A program made the position numbers and the translations under genes. Positions 55,334 to 62,826 of a stretch of 64,000 nucleotides of DNA are shown here, in pieces. Source of the stretch: Sneathiella sp. P13V-1 (GTDB taxonomy: Bacteria > Pseudomonadota > Alphaproteobacteria > Sneathiellales > Sneathiellaceae); contig NZ_WYEU01000002.1 in the NCBI RefSeq assembly GCF_015143595.1, forward strand, positions 558,001-622,000, written 5' to 3'. Numbering within the stretch: the stretch's first letter is position 1; the number at the start of each line of letters is the position of its first letter. Under the pieces are notes generated by a model, which searched no databases, had not been told where the DNA came from, and worked only from the letters and a program-made list of their open reading frames with translations.

Positions 55334-55792
55334 TTGGGAAACAATATAGTTGAGACCATTATTGGTGCTGTTGTGTTGGCTTTTGCGGCCATCTTTCTTG
55401 TGTTTGCTTATAGAACAGCAGACATTGGTGCCGGCGGAAACGGACTTAACCTTATTGCCAAATTCGATCAGGTGGACGGCCTTCAAGTGGGCAGCGATGT
55501 CCGTATGAGCGGTATCAAGGTCGGTACAGTTACAAGCCAGACACTAGATACTGAATCTTATCGTGCTGTGATTGGCTTCAGTATCAATGATGAAATTAAG
55601 CTTCCTGAAGACAGTGCTGCCAAAATCGCGTCAGAAAGCCTTCTTGGCGGAAGTTATCTTGATCTGGAACCTGGTGGTGCGGAAGATATGCTGGGCGAAG
55701 GTGATGAGGTCACTTTCACTCAGAGCTCCGTCAGCCTAATGGATTTGATCGGTCAGGCCATCTTCAGCGCAACATCGGATGACGATAAATAG
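55334..55792 (+). CDS. mlaD: MlaD-family phospholipid transport protein
   Basis: An MCE-domain protein of about 152 residues. One transmembrane helix (about 8-28) anchors it in the inner membrane; the MCE domain (about 38-115) has D-G-L-Q-V-G-S-D-V-R-M-S-G-I-K-V-G, typical of MlaD. MlaD forms the periplasmic lipid channel of the MlaFEDB ABC system that keeps outer-membrane lipid asymmetry. The partner genes mlaE and mlaF are not in the window. I prefer TTG at 55334 as the start because AAAGGGGG is too close to the TTG at 55328. Confidence 0.85.
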   Translation: MGNNIVETIIGAVVLAFAAIFLVFAYRTADIGAGGNGLNLIAKFDQVDGLQVGSDVRMSGIKVGTVTSQTLDTESYRAVIGFSINDEIKLPEDSAAKIASESLLGGSYLDLEPGGAEDMLGEGDEVTFTQSSVSLMDLIGQAIFSATSDDDK

Positions 55793-55794
55793 TC

Positions 55795-56214
55795 GTGCTA
55801 AGAACCTCAACTAACTATTTGAAAATTCTGAGCATTGCTGTGTTGTCGGCGGTGCTTTATGCGGGTGCCGCACAGGCAGAAGATCTGATTGGTAGTGCGG
55901 TTAAGTTGAGGGCGTTGGATAAGATCACGGGCCGCACACAGGATATCGTTATCCCCATTGATGAGGCGGTTAAGTATGGCACGTTGGACATTACCGCAAG
56001 AAAGTGCCTGAAGCGTCCGCCGGAAGAAACACCAGAGACAACAACTTTTCTGGAAATTCGTGAAACCCCACAAGATGAAGATCCGATCATTCAGTTTATG
56101 GGCTGGATGTTTGCGTCAAGTCCGGCACTGAATGCGCTTGAACACCCTGTCTATGATGTCTGGGTGATCGACTGTATTATTTCGTCTGACGAGGCGTCAG
56201 AGGCCAAGGAATAG
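55795..56214 (+). CDS. DUF2155-domain secreted protein
   Basis: A 139-residue periplasmic protein with a signal peptide cleaved after A-Q-A. The mature region matches DUF2155: L-R-A-L-D-K-I-T-G-R, a C-x-K/R-x-P-P-E-E cysteine element and F-x-G-W-M-F-A-S-S-P ending in V-W-V-I-D-C. Its function is unknown. Starts at GTG, 2 bp after mlaD, so translation is probably coupled. Its last 64 bp overlap the 3' end of the convergent aat gene, an unusually long overlap. Confidence 0.85.
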   Translation: MLRTSTNYLKILSIAVLSAVLYAGAAQAEDLIGSAVKLRALDKITGRTQDIVIPIDEAVKYGTLDITARKCLKRPPEETPETTTFLEIRETPQDEDPIIQFMGWMFASSPALNALEHPVYDVWVIDCIISSDEASEAKE

Positions 56215-56801
56215 AAGTCGCCTTCGAAGCTGAGCGCTTGATCCAGACGGCGATGATATTCTTCCCGGGAAATCTCCACCGCTCCAAGAGATGCCAGATG
56301 GTCCGTTAAGAACTGAGTATCCAGCAAATGAAAACCGCCTTTGTTAAGGCGCGCTACAAGATAGCAAAGGGCCAGTTTACTTGTATTGCTCTCTATCGAG
56401 AACATGCTTTCCCCGCAGAAAACGGCGTTAAATGACACCCCATACAGGCCACCAACCAATGTATCGTCGCGCCAAACCTCAATAGAATGGGCGTGACCTT
56501 GTTGATGCAACTCAGTGTAGAGATCAAGGATGGTTCGGTTAATCCAGGTGTTTTCACGGCCTTTTGCAGGCTTGGCGCAAGACTTCATAACTTGTCGAAA
56601 AGCCTTGTCGACCGTGACTGTGTAGGGATTTTTGCGGATCAATTTGCGCATACTGCGGGAGAGATGGAACTCATCAAGCGGGAAGATGCCGCGCCACTCA
56701 GGATCAACCCAGAAAAGGTCCGGGTCATCTTGTGATTCAGCCATGGGAAATATCCCATGGCTGTATGCAGTAAGTAGAATTTCTGGTGTCAGAACTGTCA
56801 T
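56151..56801 (-). CDS. aat: Leucyl/phenylalanyl-tRNA--protein transferase
   Basis: Aat adds Leu or Phe from charged tRNA to the N-termini of proteins with basic first residues, marking them for ClpAP (N-degron pathway). The 216-residue protein has the usual G-I-F-P-M and W-x-x-P-x-x-R-G-I-F-P opening, H-S-I-E-V-W-R-D near 101, G-G-L-Y-G-V, F-x-G-E-S-M-F-S and H-L-L-D-T-Q-F. It lies 21 bp after accC, as in many alphaproteobacteria. Its 3' end overlaps the DUF2155 gene by 64 bp. Confidence 0.95.
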   Translation of the reverse strand: MTVLTPEILLTAYSHGIFPMAESQDDPDLFWVDPEWRGIFPLDEFHLSRSMRKLIRKNPYTVTVDKAFRQVMKSCAKPAKGRENTWINRTILDLYTELHQQGHAHSIEVWRDDTLVGGLYGVSFNAVFCGESMFSIESNTSKLALCYLVARLNKGGFHLLDTQFLTDHLASLGAVEISREEYHRRLDQALSFEGDFYSLASDASSDEIIQSITQTS

Positions 56802-56822
56802 ACTAAGGTCGGAAGAAGCTGT

Positions 56823-58166
56823 TTAAGCCTTTCCATCAATGAATTTTTCAAGCCAGTGAATATTGTAATCACCTTTTTGGAAATCTTCATTGGCAAGTAG
56901 ACGTTGATGCAGTGGCAAGGTTGTCTTGATGCCTCCTACAACAAACTCTTCCAAGGACCGGTTCAGACGCGCCATACATTCCTCACGGTTGCTTCCGTGA
57001 ACAATCAGTTTGGCAATCAAGCTGTCGTAGTAAGGCGGAACGGAATAACCGGAATAAAGGGCTGAATCTACACGAACACCAAGACCCCCCGGCGCATGAT
57101 ATTCCAAAATAGGGCCTGGACATGCAGCAAAGGTATCTGGATCTTCCGCCGTAATACGGCATTCGATGGAATGACCGGAAAACTTGATGTCATCCTGTGT
57201 CAGGGTGAGCTTTTCACCATTGGCGACACGGATCTGCTCACGAACCAAATCAAGACCTGTGATCATTTCCGTGACCGGGTGTTCCACTTGAAGGCGCGTA
57301 TTCATTTCAATGAAATAGAATTCTTCATTTTCATAGAGGAACTCGATAGTGCCTACACCCTCATAACCCATGTCGCGAATAGCAGCAGCACATTTGTCAC
57401 CGATATCAGAACGAAGTTTGTCAGTGAGAGCAGGAGATGGTGTTTCTTCCAGAGCTTTCTGGTGGCGACGTTGCAATGAACAATCGCGTTCACCCAGATG
57501 AACCACATTTCCTTGACCATCTGCCAAAATCTGAATTTCAATATGGCGCGGGGTCGTTAGATATTTCTCGATATAGACAGCATCATCACCGAAGGCCAGT
57601 TTTGCTTCCGCACGGGCGGAAGAGAATGCTTCAGAGATATCGGCTTCGGTTTGGGCCACTTTCATGCCGCGACCACCACCACCTGAGGAGGCTTTGATAA
57701 TGACCGGATAGCCCATGCCACCAGCAATCTTTTTAGCATCTTCAATGGTTTTAACTTCACCGTCAGAACCCGGAACGCACGGAACGCCAAGTTTCTTCAT
57801 GGTGTCTTTGGCTGTAATTTTATCACCCATCATACGGATATGATCTGCGGATGGGCCGATAAATTTGATGCCATGCGCAGTTACAATATCCACGAATTTG
57901 GCATTCTCGGACAGGAAGCCATAACCCGGATGGATGGCATCCGCATTTGTAACTTCAGCCGCTGCAATGATGGATGGAATGTTGAGATAACTGACGGCCG
58001 GGCTTGGGGGGCCAATACAGACGCTTTCATCAGCAAGGCGCACATGCATGGCATCTGCATCCGCTTCTGAATGAACTGCAACAGTCTGGATTCCCATTTC
58101 ACGACATGCCCGCAGGACACGAAGTGCAATCTCACCCCTGTTTGCAATGAGGACTTTTTTAATCAT
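56823..58166 (-). CDS. accC: Acetyl-CoA carboxylase biotin carboxylase subunit
   Basis: AccC carboxylates the biotin of AccB with ATP and bicarbonate, the first half of malonyl-CoA formation for fatty acid synthesis. The 447-residue protein has the biotin carboxylase N-domain (A-N-R-G-E-I-A-L-R), the ATP-grasp glycine loop S-S-G-G-G-G-R-G-M near residue 160, E-x-x-x-R-x-x-E/I-Q-I-L and the catalytic [10 protein letters not shown]. It follows accB with a 15-bp gap or less and belongs to the aroQ-accB-accC-aat transcript. Confidence 0.97.
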   Translation of the reverse strand: MIKKVLIANRGEIALRVLRACREMGIQTVAVHSEADADAMHVRLADESVCIGPPSPAVSYLNIPSIIAAAEVTNADAIHPGYGFLSENAKFVDIVTAHGIKFIGPSADHIRMMGDKITAKDTMKKLGVPCVPGSDGEVKTIEDAKKIAGGMGYPVIIKASSGGGGRGMKVAQTEADISEAFSSARAEAKLAFGDDAVYIEKYLTTPRHIEIQILADGQGNVVHLGERDCSLQRRHQKALEETPSPALTDKLRSDIGDKCAAAIRDMGYEGVGTIEFLYENEEFYFIEMNTRLQVEHPVTEMITGLDLVREQIRVANGEKLTLTQDDIKFSGHSIECRITAEDPDTFAACPGPILEYHAPGGLGVRVDSALYSGYSVPPYYDSLIAKLIVHGSNREECMARLNRSLEEFVVGGIKTTLPLHQRLLANEDFQKGDYNIHWLEKFIDGKA

Positions 58167-58181
58167 AGGGAACTACCTGCC

Positions 58182-58646
58182 TTATTCGATAACGACAAGT
58201 GGCTGACCAAATTCAACGGGTGCTTCATTGGAAACCAGAATATCCACAATTTTACCGCCTTTAGGGGCCGCAATTGGATTCATGGTTTTCATGGCTTCAA
58301 CGATCAGCAGTGTCTGGCCTTGTGCAATGGTGTCGCCAACGCTGATAAAATTCGCCGCGCCTGGCTCTGGCGCCAGATATGCTGTGCCGACCATTGGGGA
58401 CTTGACGGCCCCTGGATGTACGCCAGCGTCAGCCGCTGGTGCTACTTCAGCGGGGGCCGGTGCTGCTACTGGAGCGGCAGGTGCTGCAACAGGTGCCGCG
58501 GCTGCAACAGTGGTGACACCACTGGAGCCTCTGGACACGCGCAAACGGTGGTTACCGCTTTCAACCTCGATTTCACCAAGACCTGTCTCATTCATGATTT
58601 CCGCGAGTTCGCGAATGACTTTTCTGTCGATGTCCAGTTTACTCAT
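58182..58646 (-). CDS. accB: Acetyl-CoA carboxylase biotin carboxyl carrier protein
   Basis: A 154-residue BCCP. Residues 1-40 form the AccC-binding helix region, 44-75 are an Ala/Pro-rich flexible linker, and the biotinyl domain (about 78-154) carries the biotin-accepting Lys120 in E-A-M-K-T-M. The biotin swings between AccC and the AccA/AccD transferase, not encoded here. The ATG at 58646 is chosen because it begins M-S-K-L-D-I-D as usual; a longer in-frame version would overlap aroQ. The gap to aroQ is 13 bp. Confidence 0.97.
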   Translation of the reverse strand: MSKLDIDRKVIRELAEIMNETGLGEIEVESGNHRLRVSRGSSGVTTVAAAAPVAAPAAPVAAPAPAEVAPAADAGVHPGAVKSPMVGTAYLAPEPGAANFISVGDTIAQGQTLLIVEAMKTMNPIAAPKGGKIVDILVSNEAPVEFGQPLVVIE

Positions 58647-58659
58647 CGTGTTCGACTTT

Positions 58660-59106
58660 TCATTTCCGTTGTTCAAATTTGTTAGCAAGTGCGTCTAGAG
58701 CTAATAGATAGCTATCAACTCCAAATCCGCAAATAATTCCTTCCGCAACAGGAGAGATGAAGCTGTGATGGCGAAATTCTTCCCGCGCGAAAGTGTTGGA
58801 TATGTGTACTTCAATGGTTGGTAGTCCGACAGACTTGATCGCATCCATTAGCGCAACAGACGTATGTGTATACGCAGCCGCATTAATGATAATGCCATCA
58901 TGCTGTCCCAAAGCACCTTGAATAGCGTCCACAAGGGCGCCCTCGCTGTTGCTTTGCATAAATCCGATCGCCAAGCCACGGCTGGCTGCATGCTGCTCGC
59001 ATCTTTCCCGAATATCATTGAGCGTTAAATGCCCATAGATCTCGGGCTCCCTTGTGCCCAGCATGTTCAGATTTGGTCCATTAATGACTAGAACTGACTT
59101 TCCCAT
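58660..59106 (-). CDS. aroQ: Type II 3-dehydroquinate dehydratase
   Basis: AroQ removes water from 3-dehydroquinate to give 3-dehydroshikimate in the shikimate pathway. The 148-residue protein matches the type II dodecameric enzymes: [17 protein letters not shown] at the start (active-site Tyr25), [15 protein letters not shown], and E-V-H-I-S-N[10 protein letters not shown] with the catalytic His. The ATG at 59106 was chosen because upstream in-frame residues show no similarity. It starts the aroQ-accB-accC-aat group and is divergent from thiSG. Confidence 0.97.
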   Translation of the reverse strand: MGKSVLVINGPNLNMLGTREPEIYGHLTLNDIRERCEQHAASRGLAIGFMQSNSEGALVDAIQGALGQHDGIIINAAAYTHTSVALMDAIKSVGLPTIEVHISNTFAREEFRHHSFISPVAEGIICGFGVDSYLLALDALANKFEQRK

Positions 59107-59305
59107 TTCCACCCCAGATTGGCCTTTTGCCAGTGAGTTGTGACAGACCCTTATAAAGCAGTTTTCGGTGATGATAAAGCCGAACCGGAGCTTATTGTGA
59201 AGAAAGTATGACATTAGGGTCTGACAGAGGTTGCATCTGCCGCCGAGCCAAACCATAATCTGCCCATATTCGCAGTTTTAACATGAAAAATGTAAGGTTA
59301 AGTCT

Positions 59306-60292
59306 ATGAACCTCACCATTAATGGGGAAGGCCGCCAGTTTGATCGCGCCTTGACCATTGCAGAACTCCTTGTGGATCTGGAACTGGATGGCGGCAAGGT
59401 TGCCATTGAACGCAATCTTGAGATCGTTCCCAAATCTACTTATGGCGAAACACAGCTGGTAGACGGCGATAAATTGGAAATCGTTCACTTCATTGGTGGC
59501 GGAAATACGGATACGGATATGGAAAATGATCCTTTCATAGTGGCGGGGCAGGAACTTAAATCCCGTCTGATTGTTGGAACCGGCAAATACAAGGATTTCG
59601 AAGAGACAAAACTTGCTATTGAAGCCTCTGGTGCTGATATGGTGACTGTGGCCGTACGCCGTGTGAACATCACGGATCGGAACCAGCCAATGCTGGTAGA
59701 TTATGTGGATCCGAAGAAATACACATACCTTCCGAACACAGCATTCTGTTACACCGCTGACGAAGCCCTTCGGACATTACGCTTGGCCCGTGAAGCAGGG
59801 GGCTGGGATCTGGTGAAACTGGAAGTTCTTGGGCACGAAAAGACATTGTATCCAAATATGCCGGAAACCCTAAAGGCTGCTGAAACATTGATCAGCGAGG
59901 GCTTTAAGGTGATGGTTTACTGCTCAGATGATCCGATCATGTGTCAGGAACTTGAAGATATGGGATGTGTCGCCATCATGCCGTTGGGCGCACCGATTGG
60001 ATCCGGCCTTGGCATTCAGAACCCTGTCGGCATTGGCATCATTAAGGATCAGGCGAAGGTTCCTGTGATTGTGGATGCGGGTGTCGGTACAGCATCAGAT
60101 GCGACCATAGCTATGGAGCTTGGCTGTGATGGTGTGTTGATGAATACAGCGATTGCGCATGCAAAGAACCCAATCATCATGGCATCTGCCATGAAAGACG
60201 CGGTGACAGCGGGACGTAAATCCTTCCTTGCAGGCCGAATGCCACGTAAGAAATACGCCGATCCAAGCTCTCCGCTTGCAGGACTTATCTAA
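59306..60292 (+). CDS. thiSG: Fused sulfur carrier ThiS and thiazole synthase ThiG
   Basis: A 328-residue single reading frame. Residues 1-66 are a ThiS ubiquitin-like sulfur carrier ending at the Gly-Gly-Gly (64-66), and residues about 74-328 are ThiG, with the imine-forming Lys171 in L-V-K-L-E-V-L-G and the phosphate site G-A-P-I-G-S-G-L-G. ThiG makes the thiazole of thiamine from deoxyxylulose phosphate, dehydroglycine and ThiS thiocarboxylate. Such fused proteins are known (bifunctional ThiS/ThiG). An ATG at 59519 (Met72) could allow separate ThiG translation. Terminated by the hairpin at 60298. Confidence 0.95.
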   Translation: MNLTINGEGRQFDRALTIAELLVDLELDGGKVAIERNLEIVPKSTYGETQLVDGDKLEIVHFIGGGNTDTDMENDPFIVAGQELKSRLIVGTGKYKDFEETKLAIEASGADMVTVAVRRVNITDRNQPMLVDYVDPKKYTYLPNTAFCYTADEALRTLRLAREAGGWDLVKLEVLGHEKTLYPNMPETLKAAETLISEGFKVMVYCSDDPIMCQELEDMGCVAIMPLGAPIGSGLGIQNPVGIGIIKDQAKVPVIVDAGVGTASDATIAMELGCDGVLMNTAIAHAKNPIIMASAMKDAVTAGRKSFLAGRMPRKKYADPSSPLAGLI

Positions 60293-60297
60293 AAAAC

Positions 60298-60327
60298 AAA
60301 GGCGGCACTTAGCCGCCTTTTTATTTG
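60298..60327. terminator. Bidirectional terminator between thiSG and the MarR gene
   Basis: Perfect 9-bp stem AAAGGCGGC / GCCGCCTTT (60298-60306 with 60312-60320), 5-nt loop, then TTATTT on the plus strand; A-rich sequence before it gives a T-run on the minus strand. Confidence 0.85.
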
Positions 60328-60779
60328 GGTTTTAGCTCGTCCGCTCGTTGATCGAGCTTACCTAAAAACTTGTCCAGTGCTTCGATTTCTTCGATACTAA
60401 ACTCGCTCAGCAATGATGCTTCATATTCCTGTGCCAGCGGAATGATCTTATCCAGAATCTCCTGTCCTGCTTCCGTAAGGTGCAGGGAATAGGATCGACG
60501 ATCTTTGGCCACAATGCGCCGCTCCAACCGGCCTGATTTTTCAAGCCGTTCAATAGCACGGCTCATATTCACTTTATCGAGCGATGAAAGTTCACCCACT
60601 TCACGGGCGGTAAGGCCCGGACGTTCGCCCAAGTTAGCAACAATGCGCCATTCCTGAATGGTGAGGTCAAATTTTTCAGAATAGTGCTGCGCCAAGGATC
60701 GACTGACCATTCCTGACAGTTTTGTCAGGCGATAAGGCAGAAAACGCTGCAAATTGAGTTTTGTTTCTTCTTTTTTCAT
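60321..60779 (-). CDS. MarR-family transcriptional regulator
   Basis: A 152-residue winged helix-turn-helix regulator of the MarR type: N-terminal dimerisation helix, W-R-I-V-A-N-L-G near 45, the recognition part L-T-A-R-E-V-G-E-L-S-S-L-D-K-V-N-M-S-R-A-I and the wing K-D-R-R-S-Y-S-L. The ATG at 60779 gives the usual length. It lies head-to-head with hppD, with a palindrome between them, and MarR proteins that control tyrosine catabolism genes (HpaR/HmgR-like arrangement) are known, so repression of hppD until an aromatic acid binds is the likely role (inference). Confidence 0.88.
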   Translation of the reverse strand: MKKEETKLNLQRFLPYRLTKLSGMVSRSLAQHYSEKFDLTIQEWRIVANLGERPGLTAREVGELSSLDKVNMSRAIERLEKSGRLERRIVAKDRRSYSLHLTEAGQEILDKIIPLAQEYEASLLSEFSIEEIEALDKFLGKLDQRADELKPK

Positions 60780-60825
60780 GTTGGTATCTTGACTTTTCGT
60801 CTCAAAAAGAACAACTTCAAAATAA

Positions 60826-60843
60826 TAGTTGCATTTGTAACTA
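60826..60843. promoter_or_regulatory. Candidate MarR operator between marR and hppD
   Basis: TAGTTGCATTTGTAACTA is an 18-bp near-perfect inverted repeat (7 of 9 pairs match) in the 97-bp divergent gap, the size and place expected for a MarR dimer. Confidence 0.5.
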
Positions 60844-60876
60844 ATAGCCATGTTTTTTTAGGATGGAGGAAAAACA

Positions 60877-61935
60877 GTGTCAGATCTTTGGGAAAACCCA
60901 ATGGAGACCGACGGTTTCGAATTTGTGGAATATGCAGCACCTGATCCTGCTGCATTGGGGGCGTTGTTTGAAAGCATGGGCTTTAAGGCCGTTGCCAAGC
61001 ACCGGTCCAAGAACGTCACTCTGTACCGTCAGGGTGACGTAAACTTCATTATCAACGCAGAACCAAACAGCTTTGCGCAGTCATTTGCGCGTATTCATGG
61101 TCCTTGCGCCTGTGCCATGGCCTTTCGCGTGAAAGATGCGGCTAAGGCAATTACACGCGCTAAAGAATTGGGTGCGTGGGTTGTTGAATCCGAAGCCGGT
61201 CCGATGGAGCTGAATATTCCTGCTATCAAGGGTATCGGTGATTCCCTGATTTATCTGGTGGATCGTTATGGCGATAAAGGCTCCATCTATGATGTGGACT
61301 TTATTTTCCATGATGAAAATGACCGCAATCCTGAAGGAGCGGGCCTGACTTATATCGATCACCTCACGCACAATGTGCACCGTGGTCGTATGGATGAATG
61401 GGCCGAGTTCTACACACGTCTTTTTAACTTCAAGGAAATTCGTTATTTCGATATCGAAGGTAAGCTGACTGGCCTGAAGAGTAAGGCAATGACCAGCCCT
61501 TGTGGTAAGATCCGAATTCCGATTAACGAAAGCTCTGACGACAAGTCACAGATTCAGGAATATCTGGATGCGTATCACGGGGAAGGTATTCAGCATATCG
61601 CCCTTGGTACAAATGATATCTACTCAACAGTAGATTCCATGACCAGCACTGGCGTGTCTTTCCAGGATACACCTGATACCTATTACGATCTGTTGGATGA
61701 GCGCGTGAAGAACCACGGCGAGCCAACGGAAGAGCTGAAAAAGCGTCGTGTTCTTCTGGATGGTGCGCCAACCGAAGGGCAGGGGCTCCTGCTACAGATC
61801 TTTACTCAGAATGTAATCGGTCCGATTTTCTTCGAACTCATTCAGCGTAAAGGCAATGAAGGCTTTGGTGAAGGTAACTTCCAGGCGCTGTTTGAATCAA
61901 TTGAACTGGACCAGATCAACCGCGGTGTGATCTGA
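60877..61935 (+). CDS. hppD: 4-hydroxyphenylpyruvate dioxygenase
   Basis: HppD converts 4-hydroxyphenylpyruvate to homogentisate, the second step of tyrosine breakdown, using Fe(II) and O2. The 352-residue protein has two vicinal-oxygen-chelate domains; iron ligands are His162 (I-D-H-L-T-H-N-V), His240 (G-I-Q-H-I-A-L) and Glu320 (F-F-E-L-I-Q-R). The C-terminal helix G-F-G-E-G-N-F-x-x-L-F-E-S that closes the active site is complete. GTG at 60877 is the start, behind GGAGG. Homogentisate-degrading genes are not in the window. Confidence 0.96.
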   Translation: MSDLWENPMETDGFEFVEYAAPDPAALGALFESMGFKAVAKHRSKNVTLYRQGDVNFIINAEPNSFAQSFARIHGPCACAMAFRVKDAAKAITRAKELGAWVVESEAGPMELNIPAIKGIGDSLIYLVDRYGDKGSIYDVDFIFHDENDRNPEGAGLTYIDHLTHNVHRGRMDEWAEFYTRLFNFKEIRYFDIEGKLTGLKSKAMTSPCGKIRIPINESSDDKSQIQEYLDAYHGEGIQHIALGTNDIYSTVDSMTSTGVSFQDTPDTYYDLLDERVKNHGEPTEELKKRRVLLDGAPTEGQGLLLQIFTQNVIGPIFFELIQRKGNEGFGEGNFQALFESIELDQINRGVI

Positions 61936-61955
61936 TCCAGTTTTAGTAATCTGAA

Positions 61956-62744
61956 TTAGTTGGTTGTCGTATTGACCGTTTTATCGCGGGCTTGGGCAAC
62001 CAACTGCTTCATACGGGCTTGCGGGATGGCACCAGGTGCCAACTGTCCACCAATGATAAAAGCAGGTGTTCCTGTAATGCCGAGAGCCTGCGCCAGATCA
62101 TATGTCCGGCGAAATTCTGCGGTAATTTTCTCTGATCCCATATCTTTTTCAAGTTTTGCAGCATCCATTCCCAGATCTTTTGCAATATTCATCAGACGAT
62201 CTTTTGTAATGCCGCCACGAAGCTGCATTAGCGCATTATGAAATTCCATATACTTGCCTTGCTCGCGTGCTGCGGTAACGGCGCGGGCTGCCAATACTGA
62301 TTGCTCTCCCAGAATTGGGAATTCTTTCATCACAAGGCGAATGTTGCCGTCATCTTCGACAGTTTTCATCAGATCCGGAAAACTGCGTTTACAATAGCCA
62401 CAACGATAGTCAAAAAATTCTACAATCGTGACATCACCGTTCGGGTTGCCACCAACAAAGCTGTACCCATCATTTTCAATTTCATCTTTAAGGTCTGTCA
62501 GAAGGCGTGCTTTACGAATTTCCTCTTCTCGTGCTTCCGCCAGTTGAAGACGTTCTACTGCTTCACGAATAACTGTCGGATTTTCAAGCAGATAAGCGCG
62601 TACTTGCGCACCAAATTCCTTGTCGGCCGAGGCTACATATTCCTGTTTTGGTGTGATTTCCCGATAAAAGAGGAATATCAGAGCACCCACAATTGAAATC
62701 GCAACTGCGGCGAGGATAGGGGCAGGTAGGCTGTTTTTGTTCAT
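61956..62744 (-). CDS. DsbA-family thiol oxidoreductase with N-terminal anchor
   Basis: A 262-residue protein with an N-terminal hydrophobic segment (about 8-27, signal or anchor), a helical stretch (about 40-90) and a thioredoxin-fold DsbA domain. The active site is C-G-Y-C (Cys115, Cys118) and the cis-Pro is in T-G-T-P-A-F. The N-terminal extension resembles that of ScsC-like trimeric or alphaproteobacterial DsbA2 proteins, so disulfide oxidation or isomerisation in the periplasm is likely. It sits between hppD (convergent) and the M48 peptidase gene (same strand, 82 bp). Confidence 0.88.
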   Translation of the reverse strand: MNKNSLPAPILAAVAISIVGALIFLFYREITPKQEYVASADKEFGAQVRAYLLENPTVIREAVERLQLAEAREEEIRKARLLTDLKDEIENDGYSFVGGNPNGDVTIVEFFDYRCGYCKRSFPDLMKTVEDDGNIRLVMKEFPILGEQSVLAARAVTAAREQGKYMEFHNALMQLRGGITKDRLMNIAKDLGMDAAKLEKDMGSEKITAEFRRTYDLAQALGITGTPAFIIGGQLAPGAIPQARMKQLVAQARDKTVNTTTN

Positions 62745-62826
62745 TTGTACGTCTCTATACTGAGGGAATGTTCCTAAAAGGTATCTGGAAATGATCCAGA
62801 TTCAATTAACAAGCTCGTGAGCTAAC

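Noticed and set aside
59107-59305. TPP riboswitch upstream of thiSG
   Set aside because: The conserved CUGAGA and ACCUGAUC-type elements were not found in the 199-bp gap.
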